From NCBI GenBank assembly GCA_028281825.1, contig JANQJC010000124.1, forward strand, positions 21,442 to 85,441: a DNA stretch of 64,000 nt, read 5' to 3'. Position numbers and translations under genes: made by a program. The stretch comes from Flavobacteriales bacterium (GTDB lineage Bacteria > Bacteroidota > Bacteroidia > JANQJC01). Under the pieces are notes generated by a model, which was given only the letters and a program-made list of their open reading frames with translations, made no database searches and had not been told where the DNA came from. Shown one piece after another: positions 1 to 8,675 of the stretch. Within the stretch, counting starts at the first letter, position 1. Each line of letters starts with the position of its first letter.

Positions 1-1
1 G

Positions 2-1378
2 GAAATACTTATACCACAAGAATATCATAAAAAGCACGTTGGGCATAGGGATGGGTACAGTCACCAACCTACAAAACGCTCTATGGGTATTGGCATGGAT
101 TTAAAAGCCAAACGCAAAGATGGAAGTATATTTCCTGTTGAAGTGTCTTTGAATCACTTTGATATGGAGGGCAACATGATGGTGATGGCGCTTATTTCTG
201 ATGTAACTGAAAGAAAAAGGGCTGATGAAAAAATTCTTCAATTAAACTCAGAATTAGAGAAGAGAGTTGAAGAAAGGACTCAAGCACTTGAAGAGAGTCA
301 ATTGCTTTATAGAACAATAGCTCGCAACTTCCCCAACGGTATTATTAGTGTATTTGATAAAGACCTTAACTATGTGTTTGCCGAAGGGCTTGAGATGTAT
401 AAGATAGGGATTACTAGTGATGAACTAAAAGGCACCAACTATCTCACTCGCCTACCTGAATCAATCAAAGATGACATTCAATCACAACTTAAAAAAGTGT
501 TTAAGGGGGAAAATATAAGTTTTGAGATTGAAGATAAAGGCCGAACATATATGCTTAATGCAGTTGGCTTACAAAACGCCGAAGGTGATATAAACCAAAT
601 ATTGGTTGTAGAACAAAACATCACCAAACTTAAAACTGCCGAAGAAAATATGAGAAACGCCTTAGAAAAAGAGAGGTATTTGAATGATTTAAAATCTCGT
701 TTTGTGTCAATGGCTTCTCATGAGTTTCGCACACCATTAACTTCAGTACTTTCTTCAACCTCACTTCTTTCAAAGTATATCGGCAAAACTGATAGTGCGG
801 AGAAACAAGAAAAGCACATTAATCGAATCAAGTCGTCTGTACATCATTTGACTGCTATACTAAACGACTTTTTATCACTTGATAAGCTTGAAGAAGGAAA
901 AGTGGAATTACACCCTACAGACTTTGATTTTAAGGAGTTTGCCGGTGAGGTTAGCGAAGAAATTCAGGAAATGGCTAAAAAGGGCCAGCGATTGAATTAT
1001 GAGCATGAAGGAGAAACAGAAGTTTATCTTGATAAACAAATGCTGAAACACATCCTCAACAATTTGCTTTCGAATGCAGTGAAGTATTCACCAGAAGGCA
1101 AGGAGATTATATTCAATACTATTATTGATAAAAATTCCCTTACAATAAAGGTTAAGGATAACGGTATTGGAATACCAAAGGAAGAACAAGCACAAATGTT
1201 TGAACGCTTCTTTAGGGCAAAGAATGCATTTAACATTCAGGGCACTGGGCTAGGGCTTAATATCGTAAAGAAGTATATTGATATGTCAGGTGGTTCCATC
1301 ACATTTGAAAGTGATACTGGCACAGGTACAACTTTTATTGTAAAATTGCCTTTGAAAAATAACGTAATCCCCACCTGA
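2..1378 (+). CDS. PAS-domain sensor histidine kinase (5' end outside the window)
   Basis: The reading frame is open to the left edge of the window, so the gene is partial; the first ATG in view (83) lies inside a PAS domain and is not the real start. Visible order: the end of one PAS domain with its PAC tail (ending ISDVTERKRADE), a short coiled coil, a second PAS domain (roughly residues 95-210 of the visible part), a HisKA dimerisation domain with the phospho-acceptor His in SMASHEFRTP (about residue 240), and a HATPase domain with N box NNLLSNAVKYS, G1 DNGIGIP and G2 GTGLGLNIVKKY. No membrane segment is visible, so sensing is probably cytoplasmic. The stop overlaps the start of the next gene by one base (TGATG), indicating translational coupling with the response regulator, its likely partner. 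The signal is unknown. Confidence 0.93.
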   Translation, partial: EILIPQEYHKKHVGHRDGYSHQPTKRSMGIGMDLKAKRKDGSIFPVEVSLNHFDMEGNMMVMALISDVTERKRADEKILQLNSELEKRVEERTQALEESQLLYRTIARNFPNGIISVFDKDLNYVFAEGLEMYKIGITSDELKGTNYLTRLPESIKDDIQSQLKKVFKGENISFEIEDKGRTYMLNAVGLQNAEGDINQILVVEQNITKLKTAEENMRNALEKERYLNDLKSRFVSMASHEFRTPLTSVLSSTSLLSKYIGKTDSAEKQEKHINRIKSSVHHLTAILNDFLSLDKLEEGKVELHPTDFDFKEFAGEVSEEIQEMAKKGQRLNYEHEGETEVYLDKQMLKHILNNLLSNAVKYSPEGKEIIFNTIIDKNSLTIKVKDNGIGIPKEEQAQMFERFFRAKNAFNIQGTGLGLNIVKKYIDMSGGSITFESDTGTGTTFIVKLPLKNNVIPT

Positions 1379-2430
1379 TGAAAAAGATACTCTTAATCGA
1401 GGATAATGAAGATGTAAGGGAAACTACAGCCGAGATACTTGAGCTCGCTGACTATGACGTTTTAACAGCAGAAAACGGTAAGATTGGAGTTGAACTGGCA
1501 AAAACCAACAAGCCCGAACTTATTATTTGCGATATTATGATGCCCGATCTTGACGGTTATGGCGTGTTGCGCATTTTGAGTAAAAATACTGAGACAGCAA
1601 ACATTCCATTTATCTTTTTAACCGCAAAAGCCGAGAAGAGTGATATGAGAAAAGGAATGAATATGGGCGCTGATGATTATATCACCAAACCGTTTGAAGA
1701 AGCTGAACTGCTAGAGGCAATTGAGACGCGTCTAATACGAAGCGCCAACTTAAGAAAAGACTTTAAAGGTGATTTGGAAAGCTTTAACCAGTTTATAGAT
1801 GAAGCGAGGGGAATAAACGACTTAAGTGACCTTCCGAAAGACCGTAAGACTAAAGAATTCAATAAGAAAGAAGCTATTTTCAGGGAGAATGACTTTGCTA
1901 ACTACCTCTATTTTGTCACCAAAGGCAAGGTAAAATGCTTCAAGACTGATGAATATGGTAAAGAGTTGGTAACAGATTTATATGGACCAGGTGATTTTAT
2001 TGGATACATGAGCCTGCTGGAGGATACTGATTACAATGAAACTGCAATAGCTATGGAGGCAACTGAAGTGGCTATTATACCGAAACATGACTTTTTGTCC
2101 TTGCTCCAAAAAAACAGGGATGTAGCCAATCAATTTATTAAAATGCTAGCAGGAAATGTGCTAGAAAAAGAAAATCGCCTATTGCAACTGGCCTATGCCC
2201 CTGTTAGGGAAAGAGTAGCCAATGCACTACTTAAATTGATAGCCAAGGAGAATGATTCAGTGAAGTTGAAAATATCTCGAGAAGACTTGGCCAGTATTGT
2301 TGGTACTGCAAAAGAATCACTTATCAGAATGCTGTCTGAGATGAAAAAAGAAGGACTTATTGAGAGTGAGGGGCAAACAATTACCATCATGGACCAAGAT
2401 GGTTTGAAAAGGGCAGCAAGTGGATTTTAA
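1378..2430 (+). CDS. Response regulator fused to a CRP/FNR-type DNA-binding protein
   Basis: This 350-residue protein joins a phospho-receiver domain (about 1-120; acidic pocket E8/D9, phospho-acceptor D52 in CDIMMPD, conserved Lys in ITKPFEE) to a cyclic-nucleotide-binding-like beta-roll (about 150-265) and a CRP-type winged helix-turn-helix (about 275-345, with ISREDLASIVGTAKESLIRML as recognition region). Ordinary CRP/FNR proteins lack the receiver, so this one is probably switched by the kinase encoded just upstream, with which it overlaps by one base. No cysteine cluster for an iron-sulfur centre is seen, so it is not a classical FNR. The stress protein downstream, preceded by an FNR-spaced palindrome, is a plausible target. 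Whether the beta-roll binds a nucleotide cannot be judged from the sequence. Confidence 0.93.
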   Translation: MKKILLIEDNEDVRETTAEILELADYDVLTAENGKIGVELAKTNKPELIICDIMMPDLDGYGVLRILSKNTETANIPFIFLTAKAEKSDMRKGMNMGADDYITKPFEEAELLEAIETRLIRSANLRKDFKGDLESFNQFIDEARGINDLSDLPKDRKTKEFNKKEAIFRENDFANYLYFVTKGKVKCFKTDEYGKELVTDLYGPGDFIGYMSLLEDTDYNETAIAMEATEVAIIPKHDFLSLLQKNRDVANQFIKMLAGNVLEKENRLLQLAYAPVRERVANALLKLIAKENDSVKLKISREDLASIVGTAKESLIRMLSEMKKEGLIESEGQTITIMDQDGLKRAASGF

Positions 2431-2452
2431 TACTTCATTCCAATGTCCAAAA

Positions 2453-2468
2453 GGTGACTAAAGTCACC
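2453..2468. promoter_or_regulatory. Perfect palindrome, candidate CRP/FNR-type operator
   Basis: Two 7-base arms, GGTGACT and AGTCACC, are separated by two bases. Read as GTGAC-N4-GTCAC it has the half-site spacing of FNR-family sites (TTGAT-N4-ATCAA). It sits 22 bases after the response-regulator/CRP gene and 87 bases before the Usp gene. No T-run follows, which argues against a terminator. Binding by the neighbouring regulator is an inference. Confidence 0.55.
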
Positions 2469-2555
2469 ACTTACAATTAACCTCTCTCATTTTCCCGAAT
2501 AAGTCATTGCTTTTTATTTGTAGCTAAATTGATAAACTACTAGTAGAGTTACTCT

Positions 2556-3395
2556 ATGGCTACGAAAAAAATACTTCTACCAACAGATTTTTCTGATAAT
2601 GCCAATCATGCTATTGAGTATGCAATTGAGCTGTTTGGCTTTGAAGATGTGAAGTATATACTTATCAATGCATTTGTAGAACCCAATACAAGTGCTGATA
2701 TGTTAGTTTCAATTAATGATATATTACAAAAGCAGGCAACCGCAGATTTAAATAAAATCATATCAAGGCTTGTAAATAATCATCCTGATATTAAAGGCTT
2801 ATTAGAGCATCGCCTAGAGTATGGCCCACTGGCAACCGCCTTAAAAATAACTACTGAAAAAGAACATGTTGACTATGTGGTCATGGGAACAAGAGGTGCT
2901 TCGGGTATTAAAAAGGCCTTAATTGGCAGCAATACATCGGCAGTAATCAGGAGGGTTAAATGCCCGATAATTGCAATACCCGAAAAAGCTGAGATAAAAC
3001 CCTTGAAGAACATCGCATTGGCCACTGACTATGAAGGGCTTGAAAACGATGAATTGCTTCAACCATTAGTTGACATCACGAAAAGAAACAGCAGCAAGAT
3101 ATTAGCTGTTAATGTATCTAGGGAACTTGTACTTGCAGGGCCAAATGAGTACGAAACCAAAGGAATGAGTTTGGGCAAGCAATTTGAAGGGATTAAGCAA
3201 AGCTTCTTTACAGTAGAAAATCCTGATGTGGTGCAGGGAGTGAGAGAATTTGCAAAAAACCACAAGGTGGATATGCTGGTTATGATATCCAGAAAACACA
3301 CCCTGTTTGAAAGGTTGTTTTCAACCAGTGTAACCAAAGAAATGTCGATGATTGGCGAAGTACCATTAATGGTGCTTCACAGCAGGAATACCTAA
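2556..3395 (+). CDS. Universal stress protein with two tandem Usp domains
   Basis: The 279-residue protein has two UspA-like Rossmann-type halves (about 4-147 and 150-277). The first starts KKILLPTDFSDNA and has a complete nucleotide-binding motif G-2X-G-9X-G-S (G111, G114, G124, S125), so it should bind ATP. In the second half this motif is degraded, although the strand-ending MLVMISRKHTLFERLF and PLMVLH are recognisable. Tandem Usp proteins are common in Bacteroidota and are cytoplasmic. The gene follows the kinase/receiver-CRP pair and a palindrome, suggesting it is regulated by them. Its target process is not shown by the sequence. Confidence 0.93.
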   Translation: MATKKILLPTDFSDNANHAIEYAIELFGFEDVKYILINAFVEPNTSADMLVSINDILQKQATADLNKIISRLVNNHPDIKGLLEHRLEYGPLATALKITTEKEHVDYVVMGTRGASGIKKALIGSNTSAVIRRVKCPIIAIPEKAEIKPLKNIALATDYEGLENDELLQPLVDITKRNSSKILAVNVSRELVLAGPNEYETKGMSLGKQFEGIKQSFFTVENPDVVQGVREFAKNHKVDMLVMISRKHTLFERLFSTSVTKEMSMIGEVPLMVLHSRNT

Positions 3396-3471
3396 AATCC
3401 AGAAGGCCCAACGCAAAATAAATCGCGAAGGACCTTCAGGAACAACCAGCTAACTACAGCTTTCTCTTCAA

Positions 3472-5205
3472 TCACTTTTTGACGAAAGGTTTAGAAATTG
3501 TCTCAGTTGGGCTACTTATCCTTAGCAGATAAAACCCACTTACCAAACCGCTTACATCAATTTTATTTTTGTGCCCTTGATGGGTATATGACTCTAATAT
3601 TTTACCTGTCATATCAACTAGTGAAAAATTCCAATCCTCACCCTCATTAATCGGTAGTTCTACATTTAGCTCACTTGAAGTGGGATTAGGGTATATTTTC
3701 ACTTTGCTTGATATTATTGACTCTTTAACAGCTAGTGGAGCAGGAACAAAATTTCCGCCACATGGTGCAGGTATTGAATCATTAATGAACATCTCACGAA
3801 TGGCATCAATCCTGGCCTTCATTGTCATAACAGAAGCTTCTGCTCCAGCACTATAGCTTCTACCAAAAACAAAAGCAATGTCCAAAGGTTCACGGTCACC
3901 TGGCCCTAGCGTGAATGGACCAATTGAACCAAGCCCTCGCCTGTCGCCAGGTGTGTTACTAGCATCAATCTCAGTCCATGGGTTTACAGGCACTCCCCCG
4001 GTTCCCCAATATAAAGAGTCTGAATCTCCTGGAAACATATAACTGGTAGACTCACAACTTGTGCAATTATTAATATGGCCATTGCCCCCATATACCATTG
4101 GGGTGTTATCTCTCCATATACTTCTCATGTAGTTGTAATAGTCTTCCGCTGTCTGCGGATCTCCCTGTACTCCTGGAGAATTATTATGATATACAAAACT
4201 TGACATTCCCAGCCTTTCATTGTCTACAATTCCGTCACCATACCCTAACCCATTTAAAGACTCATTAACTCCTATTCCTACATTATTATCCAGATTATCA
4301 TTATCCTGATATGGACCATCTAAGAAAACTACCGCTTGTGCAGGTGGATAGTCTCCATAATGCTCAGGTACACTATTACTACCATCTATATCACTGCCGT
4401 TGTAACAATAATAGGCACCTCTTATCACATCAGAAGCTATGAAATCATCATTGGCAAAACCGATATCCAAATCACTCCATAAACCTATTCGGGTATCATA
4501 GTAAGTAATACCAGATTTATTGATGATATCATAATGAACAAATACAGTATTGTTTAAAGCTGAATCTTCAGGACAGTCAAAAGCATAAGCCATTACCCTC
4601 ACCTCAATACCCATAGACTCAGAGCCTGTTTGATGCCAACTGTTGCAGTCATCATTAAAAATATACAGTAAGGCTTCATCACCTCTTATCAGTGGATAGT
4701 CATAATCTTGTGGTTCATAATTCCCGTCGCTATCACTATCATAAAATGGGAACAAATAGTAAGAAATTCCCTGTTGAGTATTACCATGTGCCGGATATTC
4801 CGTTGCCCATGCGGGAATGTTTAAAGAGAGCCCATTGGCAAATGAATCCACTGAAGAACGGTTAAGTTTCCATATCCTGTTGTAATTGACACTATCACAA
4901 TCGCCCATGTAACTTAAAGGGCCTGGGTAAAACTCATCACTGATTTGCCCAGGGCGGCTAAAAGCTGAGTGTAACTGATTAGCCGCATCTAATCCTCCTA
5001 TCCATAATCCAGCACTAAAAAAAGTGTGCTTTCCAGAACCATTTGGAACTTCAAAATGAGGCTGGTGGTTAGGGGTTGTGAATAAATCACCACTTATCTG
5101 AAAACCTGCATTGATATTATTTATACTAAGTGAATCATACGACTGTGAATAAGCAGTCAGATTTAATATGATTGAGTAGAGTAATAGTTTGACTTTCACC
5201 TTCAT
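3472..5205 (-). CDS. Secreted protein with T9SS type A sorting domain
   Basis: The 577-residue protein begins with a signal peptide (MKVKVKLLLYSIILNLTAYS, cleavage near residue 20) and ends with a type A T9SS sorting domain of about 85 residues (YPNPTSSELNVELP, then VDMTGKIL, then VSGFYLLRI, ending in KPFVKK). It should therefore cross the inner membrane by Sec and the outer membrane by T9SS, with the C-terminal domain removed or used for attachment. The roughly 460-residue middle is rich in Asp, Asn, Tyr and Gly (for example FYDSDSDGNYEPQDYDYP) and looks extracellular, possibly calcium-binding. I do not recognise an enzymatic family. The gene stands alone, convergent to the Usp gene, with its own promoter. 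Confidence 0.88.
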   Translation of the reverse strand: MKVKVKLLLYSIILNLTAYSQSYDSLSINNINAGFQISGDLFTTPNHQPHFEVPNGSGKHTFFSAGLWIGGLDAANQLHSAFSRPGQISDEFYPGPLSYMGDCDSVNYNRIWKLNRSSVDSFANGLSLNIPAWATEYPAHGNTQQGISYYLFPFYDSDSDGNYEPQDYDYPLIRGDEALLYIFNDDCNSWHQTGSESMGIEVRVMAYAFDCPEDSALNNTVFVHYDIINKSGITYYDTRIGLWSDLDIGFANDDFIASDVIRGAYYCYNGSDIDGSNSVPEHYGDYPPAQAVVFLDGPYQDNDNLDNNVGIGVNESLNGLGYGDGIVDNERLGMSSFVYHNNSPGVQGDPQTAEDYYNYMRSIWRDNTPMVYGGNGHINNCTSCESTSYMFPGDSDSLYWGTGGVPVNPWTEIDASNTPGDRRGLGSIGPFTLGPGDREPLDIAFVFGRSYSAGAEASVMTMKARIDAIREMFINDSIPAPCGGNFVPAPLAVKESIISSKVKIYPNPTSSELNVELPINEGEDWNFSLVDMTGKILESYTHQGHKNKIDVSGLVSGFYLLRISSPTETISKPFVKK

Positions 5206-5617
5206 AACATTTCCGTTTTTAATTTCCAGCCTAAAATTACTTCTGTAATAGGCTACCAGTCAAACCACGAAAACGTAGAAATATACCTGTCTATTTTATT
5301 AAACATTAGAAGTCAAGCCAACTCTAAAACCCTATAAACATAGGATTCACAAAGAAAACCAAACTCTCATTTTATACTTCTCAAGGCATTTTCCACCCTT
5401 CTCATTAATTATACATGTCTGAAGTATAATTCTAGATGCATTTTTAAACATTTCTAAATTCAATCTTATCATTTTTTTAGCTATTTTCACTGTAGGGTTT
5501 TCAATTCACTACAATCCCTGATTGTACCATAAAAAAAGAAAAAAAGAACAATTCAATCTAATAGAAGTTGAATATATTAATACAAACCTTTTAAAAGAAT
5601 TTTAACATTTTTTATAC
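5206..5617. other. 412-bp AT-rich divergent intergenic region
   Basis: This stretch separates two divergent genes. It holds the minus-strand promoter described at 5232-5264. Toward the plus-strand gene I see only AT-rich DNA without a clear TAnnTTTG box, RNA gene or open reading frame. Confidence 0.6.
5232..5264 (-). promoter_or_regulatory. Bacteroidota-type promoter of the T9SS-substrate gene
   Basis: On the minus strand a TTTG (-33 box, 5264-5261) is followed after 21 bases by TAATTTTA (5239-5232), which differs from the TAnnTTTG -7 consensus in one base. The start codon at 5205 lies 26 bases downstream. Identified by eye. Confidence 0.5.
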
Positions 5618-7171
5618 ATGTCTAATAAAGTTTCAGAAAGTCTATTCAGATTGATAAAATCTCTTACAAAAGCTGAAAAACGCTATTTTAAGATATACTC
5701 TTCACGCCATACCATTGGTGAAAAAAACAATTATCAATTATTGTTTGATGCCATCGACAAACAGGATGAGTATGACGAAGAAGCTATAAAGAAGCAATTC
5801 AAAAAGCATGCTTTTATTAAAAAACTTTCTATCGCTAAGGGCCGACTTTACGATGCGATACTGCGAAGCTTAGACGCTTTTCATGCTAACAGTTCTATTG
5901 ATATACAACTTAAACGCAATCTGCATAGTGTTGAAATACTCTACAACAAATCGCTTTATGACCAATGCCATAGGGTATTGCGAAGTGCTAAGAAAACAGC
6001 ACTCAAGTATCAGAAGCACACTTCACTATTGGAGATTTTCCGTTGGGAGAAAAAACTGATAGAAAAGGATAACTATGAGGGTGTAACCAACGAAGACCTT
6101 GAAAAGGTATTGAGAGAAAACGAAGATATTCAGCACAAAATTGAAGTGTACAATGAGTTTTGGTATGTAAAAAGCCGATTATTCAACATTCTCAACAAAA
6201 GAGGAAAGGTCCGCACTGAAGAAGAACTTCAAAACTTTAAATCCATCATAGATGAATTCCTGGTAAAGGCTGAAAAGAAGGATCTTTATTTTAAAACAGA
6301 ATATCTGTATCACCACATTTACAGCGCTTATTACTTTGGTATTGGTGATTACGAGAGTAGTTATAAGTATCTCCAACAAAATGTTAAGCACATAGAAAAT
6401 CACATTGAACTCTTTAAGGAAGAGCCAAATGTTTATTTCTCGGTACTTACCAACGTTATTTATATAGGTAGCCAGTTAAAGAGATACGACGAAGTATTTG
6501 ACTACTTGAAAAGACTACGCGAATTACCAGAGAAACTTCTACTTAACAGGAGTGAGGATATGGACATCAAGCTTTTCTCAAGCGCTTACAGTATTGAGTT
6601 GACCATTTATCACCTTACAGGAGAATTTGAGAAAGGACTAGAATTAATTCCTATCGTAGAAGAAGGCCTAAAGCTATATGGTGACAAAATGAATAGTGTA
6701 CGTAAGGCCTATTTTTACTTGAACATAGCCGTGCTTTACTTTGGATGTGAGCAATACTCCAACTCACTGAAATGGATAAACAGGCTGCTCAACGATATAG
6801 ATATTGACAACAGTCAAGACATCCATTGTTTTGCTCAACTTTTAAACCTATTGATACATCTAGAACTAGGGAATGAGAGATTGGTACCCTATGCATTGAA
6901 ATCTACCCAGAGGTACTTGAATACCAGAAACAGGGTTTATAAGTTTGAAAACTCATTCCTTAACTTTATTTCGCGTGTACTGAAAATTGACGATAAGGCA
7001 GACCTTAAACAAGCTTATATAGACCTAACCACTGAACTTGAGCAACTTGCCAATGACAATTTTGAGAAATCTGCTTTTGAATACTTCGACTTCCTGTCAT
7101 GGGCTGAAAGCAAAGTAACAGGTAAACCATTTAAAAATATTGTCCAGGAAAAGGCTGTAGTTGTGGATTAG
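5618..7171 (+). CDS. Conserved helical-repeat (TPR-like) protein of unknown function
   Basis: The 517-residue protein has no signal peptide or membrane segment and should be cytoplasmic. The N-terminus carries the motif SLTKAEKRYFKIYS, which I associate with a Bacteroidota-wide uncharacterised family. The rest is almost entirely alpha-helical, with paired amphipathic helices rich in Leu, Tyr and Asn that resemble TPR repeats (for example SYKYLQQNVKHIENHIELF and LELIPIVEEGLKLYG). Such scaffolds normally mediate protein-protein contacts. The stop codon is one base from that of the convergent MerR gene, leaving no room for a terminator between them. The start is the first ATG, after an AT-rich leader. 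I cannot assign a function. Confidence 0.8.
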   Translation: MSNKVSESLFRLIKSLTKAEKRYFKIYSSRHTIGEKNNYQLLFDAIDKQDEYDEEAIKKQFKKHAFIKKLSIAKGRLYDAILRSLDAFHANSSIDIQLKRNLHSVEILYNKSLYDQCHRVLRSAKKTALKYQKHTSLLEIFRWEKKLIEKDNYEGVTNEDLEKVLRENEDIQHKIEVYNEFWYVKSRLFNILNKRGKVRTEEELQNFKSIIDEFLVKAEKKDLYFKTEYLYHHIYSAYYFGIGDYESSYKYLQQNVKHIENHIELFKEEPNVYFSVLTNVIYIGSQLKRYDEVFDYLKRLRELPEKLLLNRSEDMDIKLFSSAYSIELTIYHLTGEFEKGLELIPIVEEGLKLYGDKMNSVRKAYFYLNIAVLYFGCEQYSNSLKWINRLLNDIDIDNSQDIHCFAQLLNLLIHLELGNERLVPYALKSTQRYLNTRNRVYKFENSFLNFISRVLKIDDKADLKQAYIDLTTELEQLANDNFEKSAFEYFDFLSWAESKVTGKPFKNIVQEKAVVVD

Positions 7172-7172
7172 G

Positions 7173-7508
7173 CTAAAGCTCTGACTTGATTTCAAGCAAA
7201 AAATCTTTTACTCTTTTTAGAGAGCCCATTATCTCCACCGTATTGATAGTATCTTCTTTATTACCTTTAATCTTGTCTTTGGCACCTTGTATGGTAAAGC
7301 CGCGTTCCTTTACCAAATGAAAGATTATCTTCAGGTTATCAATATCAGCCTGTGTGAAATACCGGGTGCCTTTCTTGTTTTTCTTCGGCTGTAAAATGTC
7401 AAATTCCTTTTCCCAATATCGGAGTGTAGACTGGCGAACATCAAACATTTTTGACACCTCCGAAATGGAATAGTACATTTTGGTTATTTCCTTCTCCTTC
7501 AGTGGCAT
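7173..7508 (-). CDS. MerR-family transcriptional regulator
   Basis: A small protein (111 residues from the ATG at 7508) with a MerR winged helix-turn-helix at its start: YYSISEVSKMFDVRQSTLRY, then the WEKEF wing and a second helical part ending in KERGFTIQGAKDKI. The C-terminus is a short dimerisation helix with no ligand-binding domain. The frame is also open from a GTG at 7526 and contains an ATG at 7478 directly before the HTH with a purine-rich GGAG upstream; homologues known to me carry a few residues before the HTH, so 7508 is a compromise. The upstream neighbour on the same strand is the M23 peptidase, and alaS diverges from it; I recall this MerR-M23-alaS order from other Bacteroidota. 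The target is unknown. Confidence 0.88.
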   Translation of the reverse strand: MPLKEKEITKMYYSISEVSKMFDVRQSTLRYWEKEFDILQPKKNKKGTRYFTQADIDNLKIIFHLVKERGFTIQGAKDKIKGNKEDTINTVEIMGSLKRVKDFLLEIKSEL

Positions 7509-7539
7509 AGGTGGTTGGATTGACACCTAAGGTAAAAAA

Positions 7540-8514
7540 TTAATCGAAAGATTGGTTGGAGCGAGAAGATAATTCGATAACCTTCTCATATTCTTCGGGG
7601 GTAAGGTCGTTGAAGAAGAAGTTAATTGGATTTATTTTCTCATTATCTTTGATTACTTCATAGTGCAGGTGAGGTGCTGTAGATGTACCAGTGCTACCCA
7701 CAAAACCTATCACCTCCCCTCTCTTTATTTTTTGACCTTCCCTAACGTTAAAACCACTCATGTGCGCATATAATGTTTCATAACCATAACCGTGGTCTAT
7801 CACGATATGCTTTCCATATCCGCGGTTCTTTGACTCTACACTTTTCACAACACCATCACCAGTTGCATAGATATCAGTACCTCGCGGTGCAGTAAAGTCA
7901 ATACCTGTATGAAAGTGCTTGATTTTATAGATAGGGTGTATCCTGTAAGTAAAACCAGATGCTATCCTGGTAAGTTTTTCATTGGATACAGGCTGAATAG
8001 CTGGTATAGAGGCTAGCATCTTCTCTTTATTAAGTGCTAGCTGCACAATCTCGTCAAACGACTTGCTTTGCACCACCAACTGCTTGGATATTTTATCAAG
8101 CTTCTTGGTAGTTTCAATAACCACTTCCGAGGCATCATCAAAACCTTCCAACTTATCGTATCGATTAACACCTCCAAAGCCTGCTTCTCTTTTTGCTGAT
8201 GGAATAGGCTCTGCTTCGAAAATGGTACGATAAATATCGTCATCTTTCTCCTGCAAGTCACCCAAAACAGCTGCAATATGATTGGTACGCTCACTAAGTG
8301 TTTCAAATTGCATTTCCATGAAAGACAACTTGCGCTTTAGTTGCTTTTCTTTTGGAGAGTCGAAATAGCTGTATGCAATCCAAACTACTGTTGCTGCAAA
8401 TACAATACCAGTAACTAGGTAGCTTAGAATCTTCCACACTTTGTCTACTAACTTCAGTTCGACTTTCTCGTACTGAAGCGTTCGTGTATCAAACCGGAAT
8501 TTTACCTTAGACAT
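7540..8514 (-). CDS. Membrane-anchored M23 (LytM) family peptidoglycan endopeptidase
   Basis: The protein has one N-terminal membrane helix (about residues 28-50, ending VVWIAYSYF), a coiled-coil stalk (KEKQLKRKLSFMEMQFETL and on), and a C-terminal M23 domain. The zinc ligands are visible as HxxxD in HTGIDF and HxH in APHLHYEV, so it should be an active enzyme cutting peptide cross-links of peptidoglycan in the periplasm. The start at 8514 (MSKVKFRF) gives 324 residues and matches the family's usual beginning; the frame is open 36 codons further, but that extension is not hydrophobic in an orderly way and is likely not translated. It lies upstream of the MerR gene and divergent to alaS. A role in cell elongation or division is inferred. 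Confidence 0.92.
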   Translation of the reverse strand: MSKVKFRFDTRTLQYEKVELKLVDKVWKILSYLVTGIVFAATVVWIAYSYFDSPKEKQLKRKLSFMEMQFETLSERTNHIAAVLGDLQEKDDDIYRTIFEAEPIPSAKREAGFGGVNRYDKLEGFDDASEVVIETTKKLDKISKQLVVQSKSFDEIVQLALNKEKMLASIPAIQPVSNEKLTRIASGFTYRIHPIYKIKHFHTGIDFTAPRGTDIYATGDGVVKSVESKNRGYGKHIVIDHGYGYETLYAHMSGFNVREGQKIKRGEVIGFVGSTGTSTAPHLHYEVIKDNEKINPINFFFNDLTPEEYEKVIELSSRSNQSFD

Positions 8515-8675
8515 TGCTGAATATTTGCCTAAATTTGCCCAGCTTTCGCAGGGCAGCCCTTGTTTTAGGCGCCGTGAAAATAGCAAATTAGACTGAAAAA
8601 TAAAAACATTGTGCCCTTTCAATAGCTATACTTTAGACGAATAAGGACATATACACGACAGGACAGCGTATCATT

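Noticed and set aside
3396..3471. Possible bidirectional terminator GAAGG ... CCTTC between the Usp and T9SS-substrate genes
   Set aside because: The arms are only five bases with a long gap, too weak to support.
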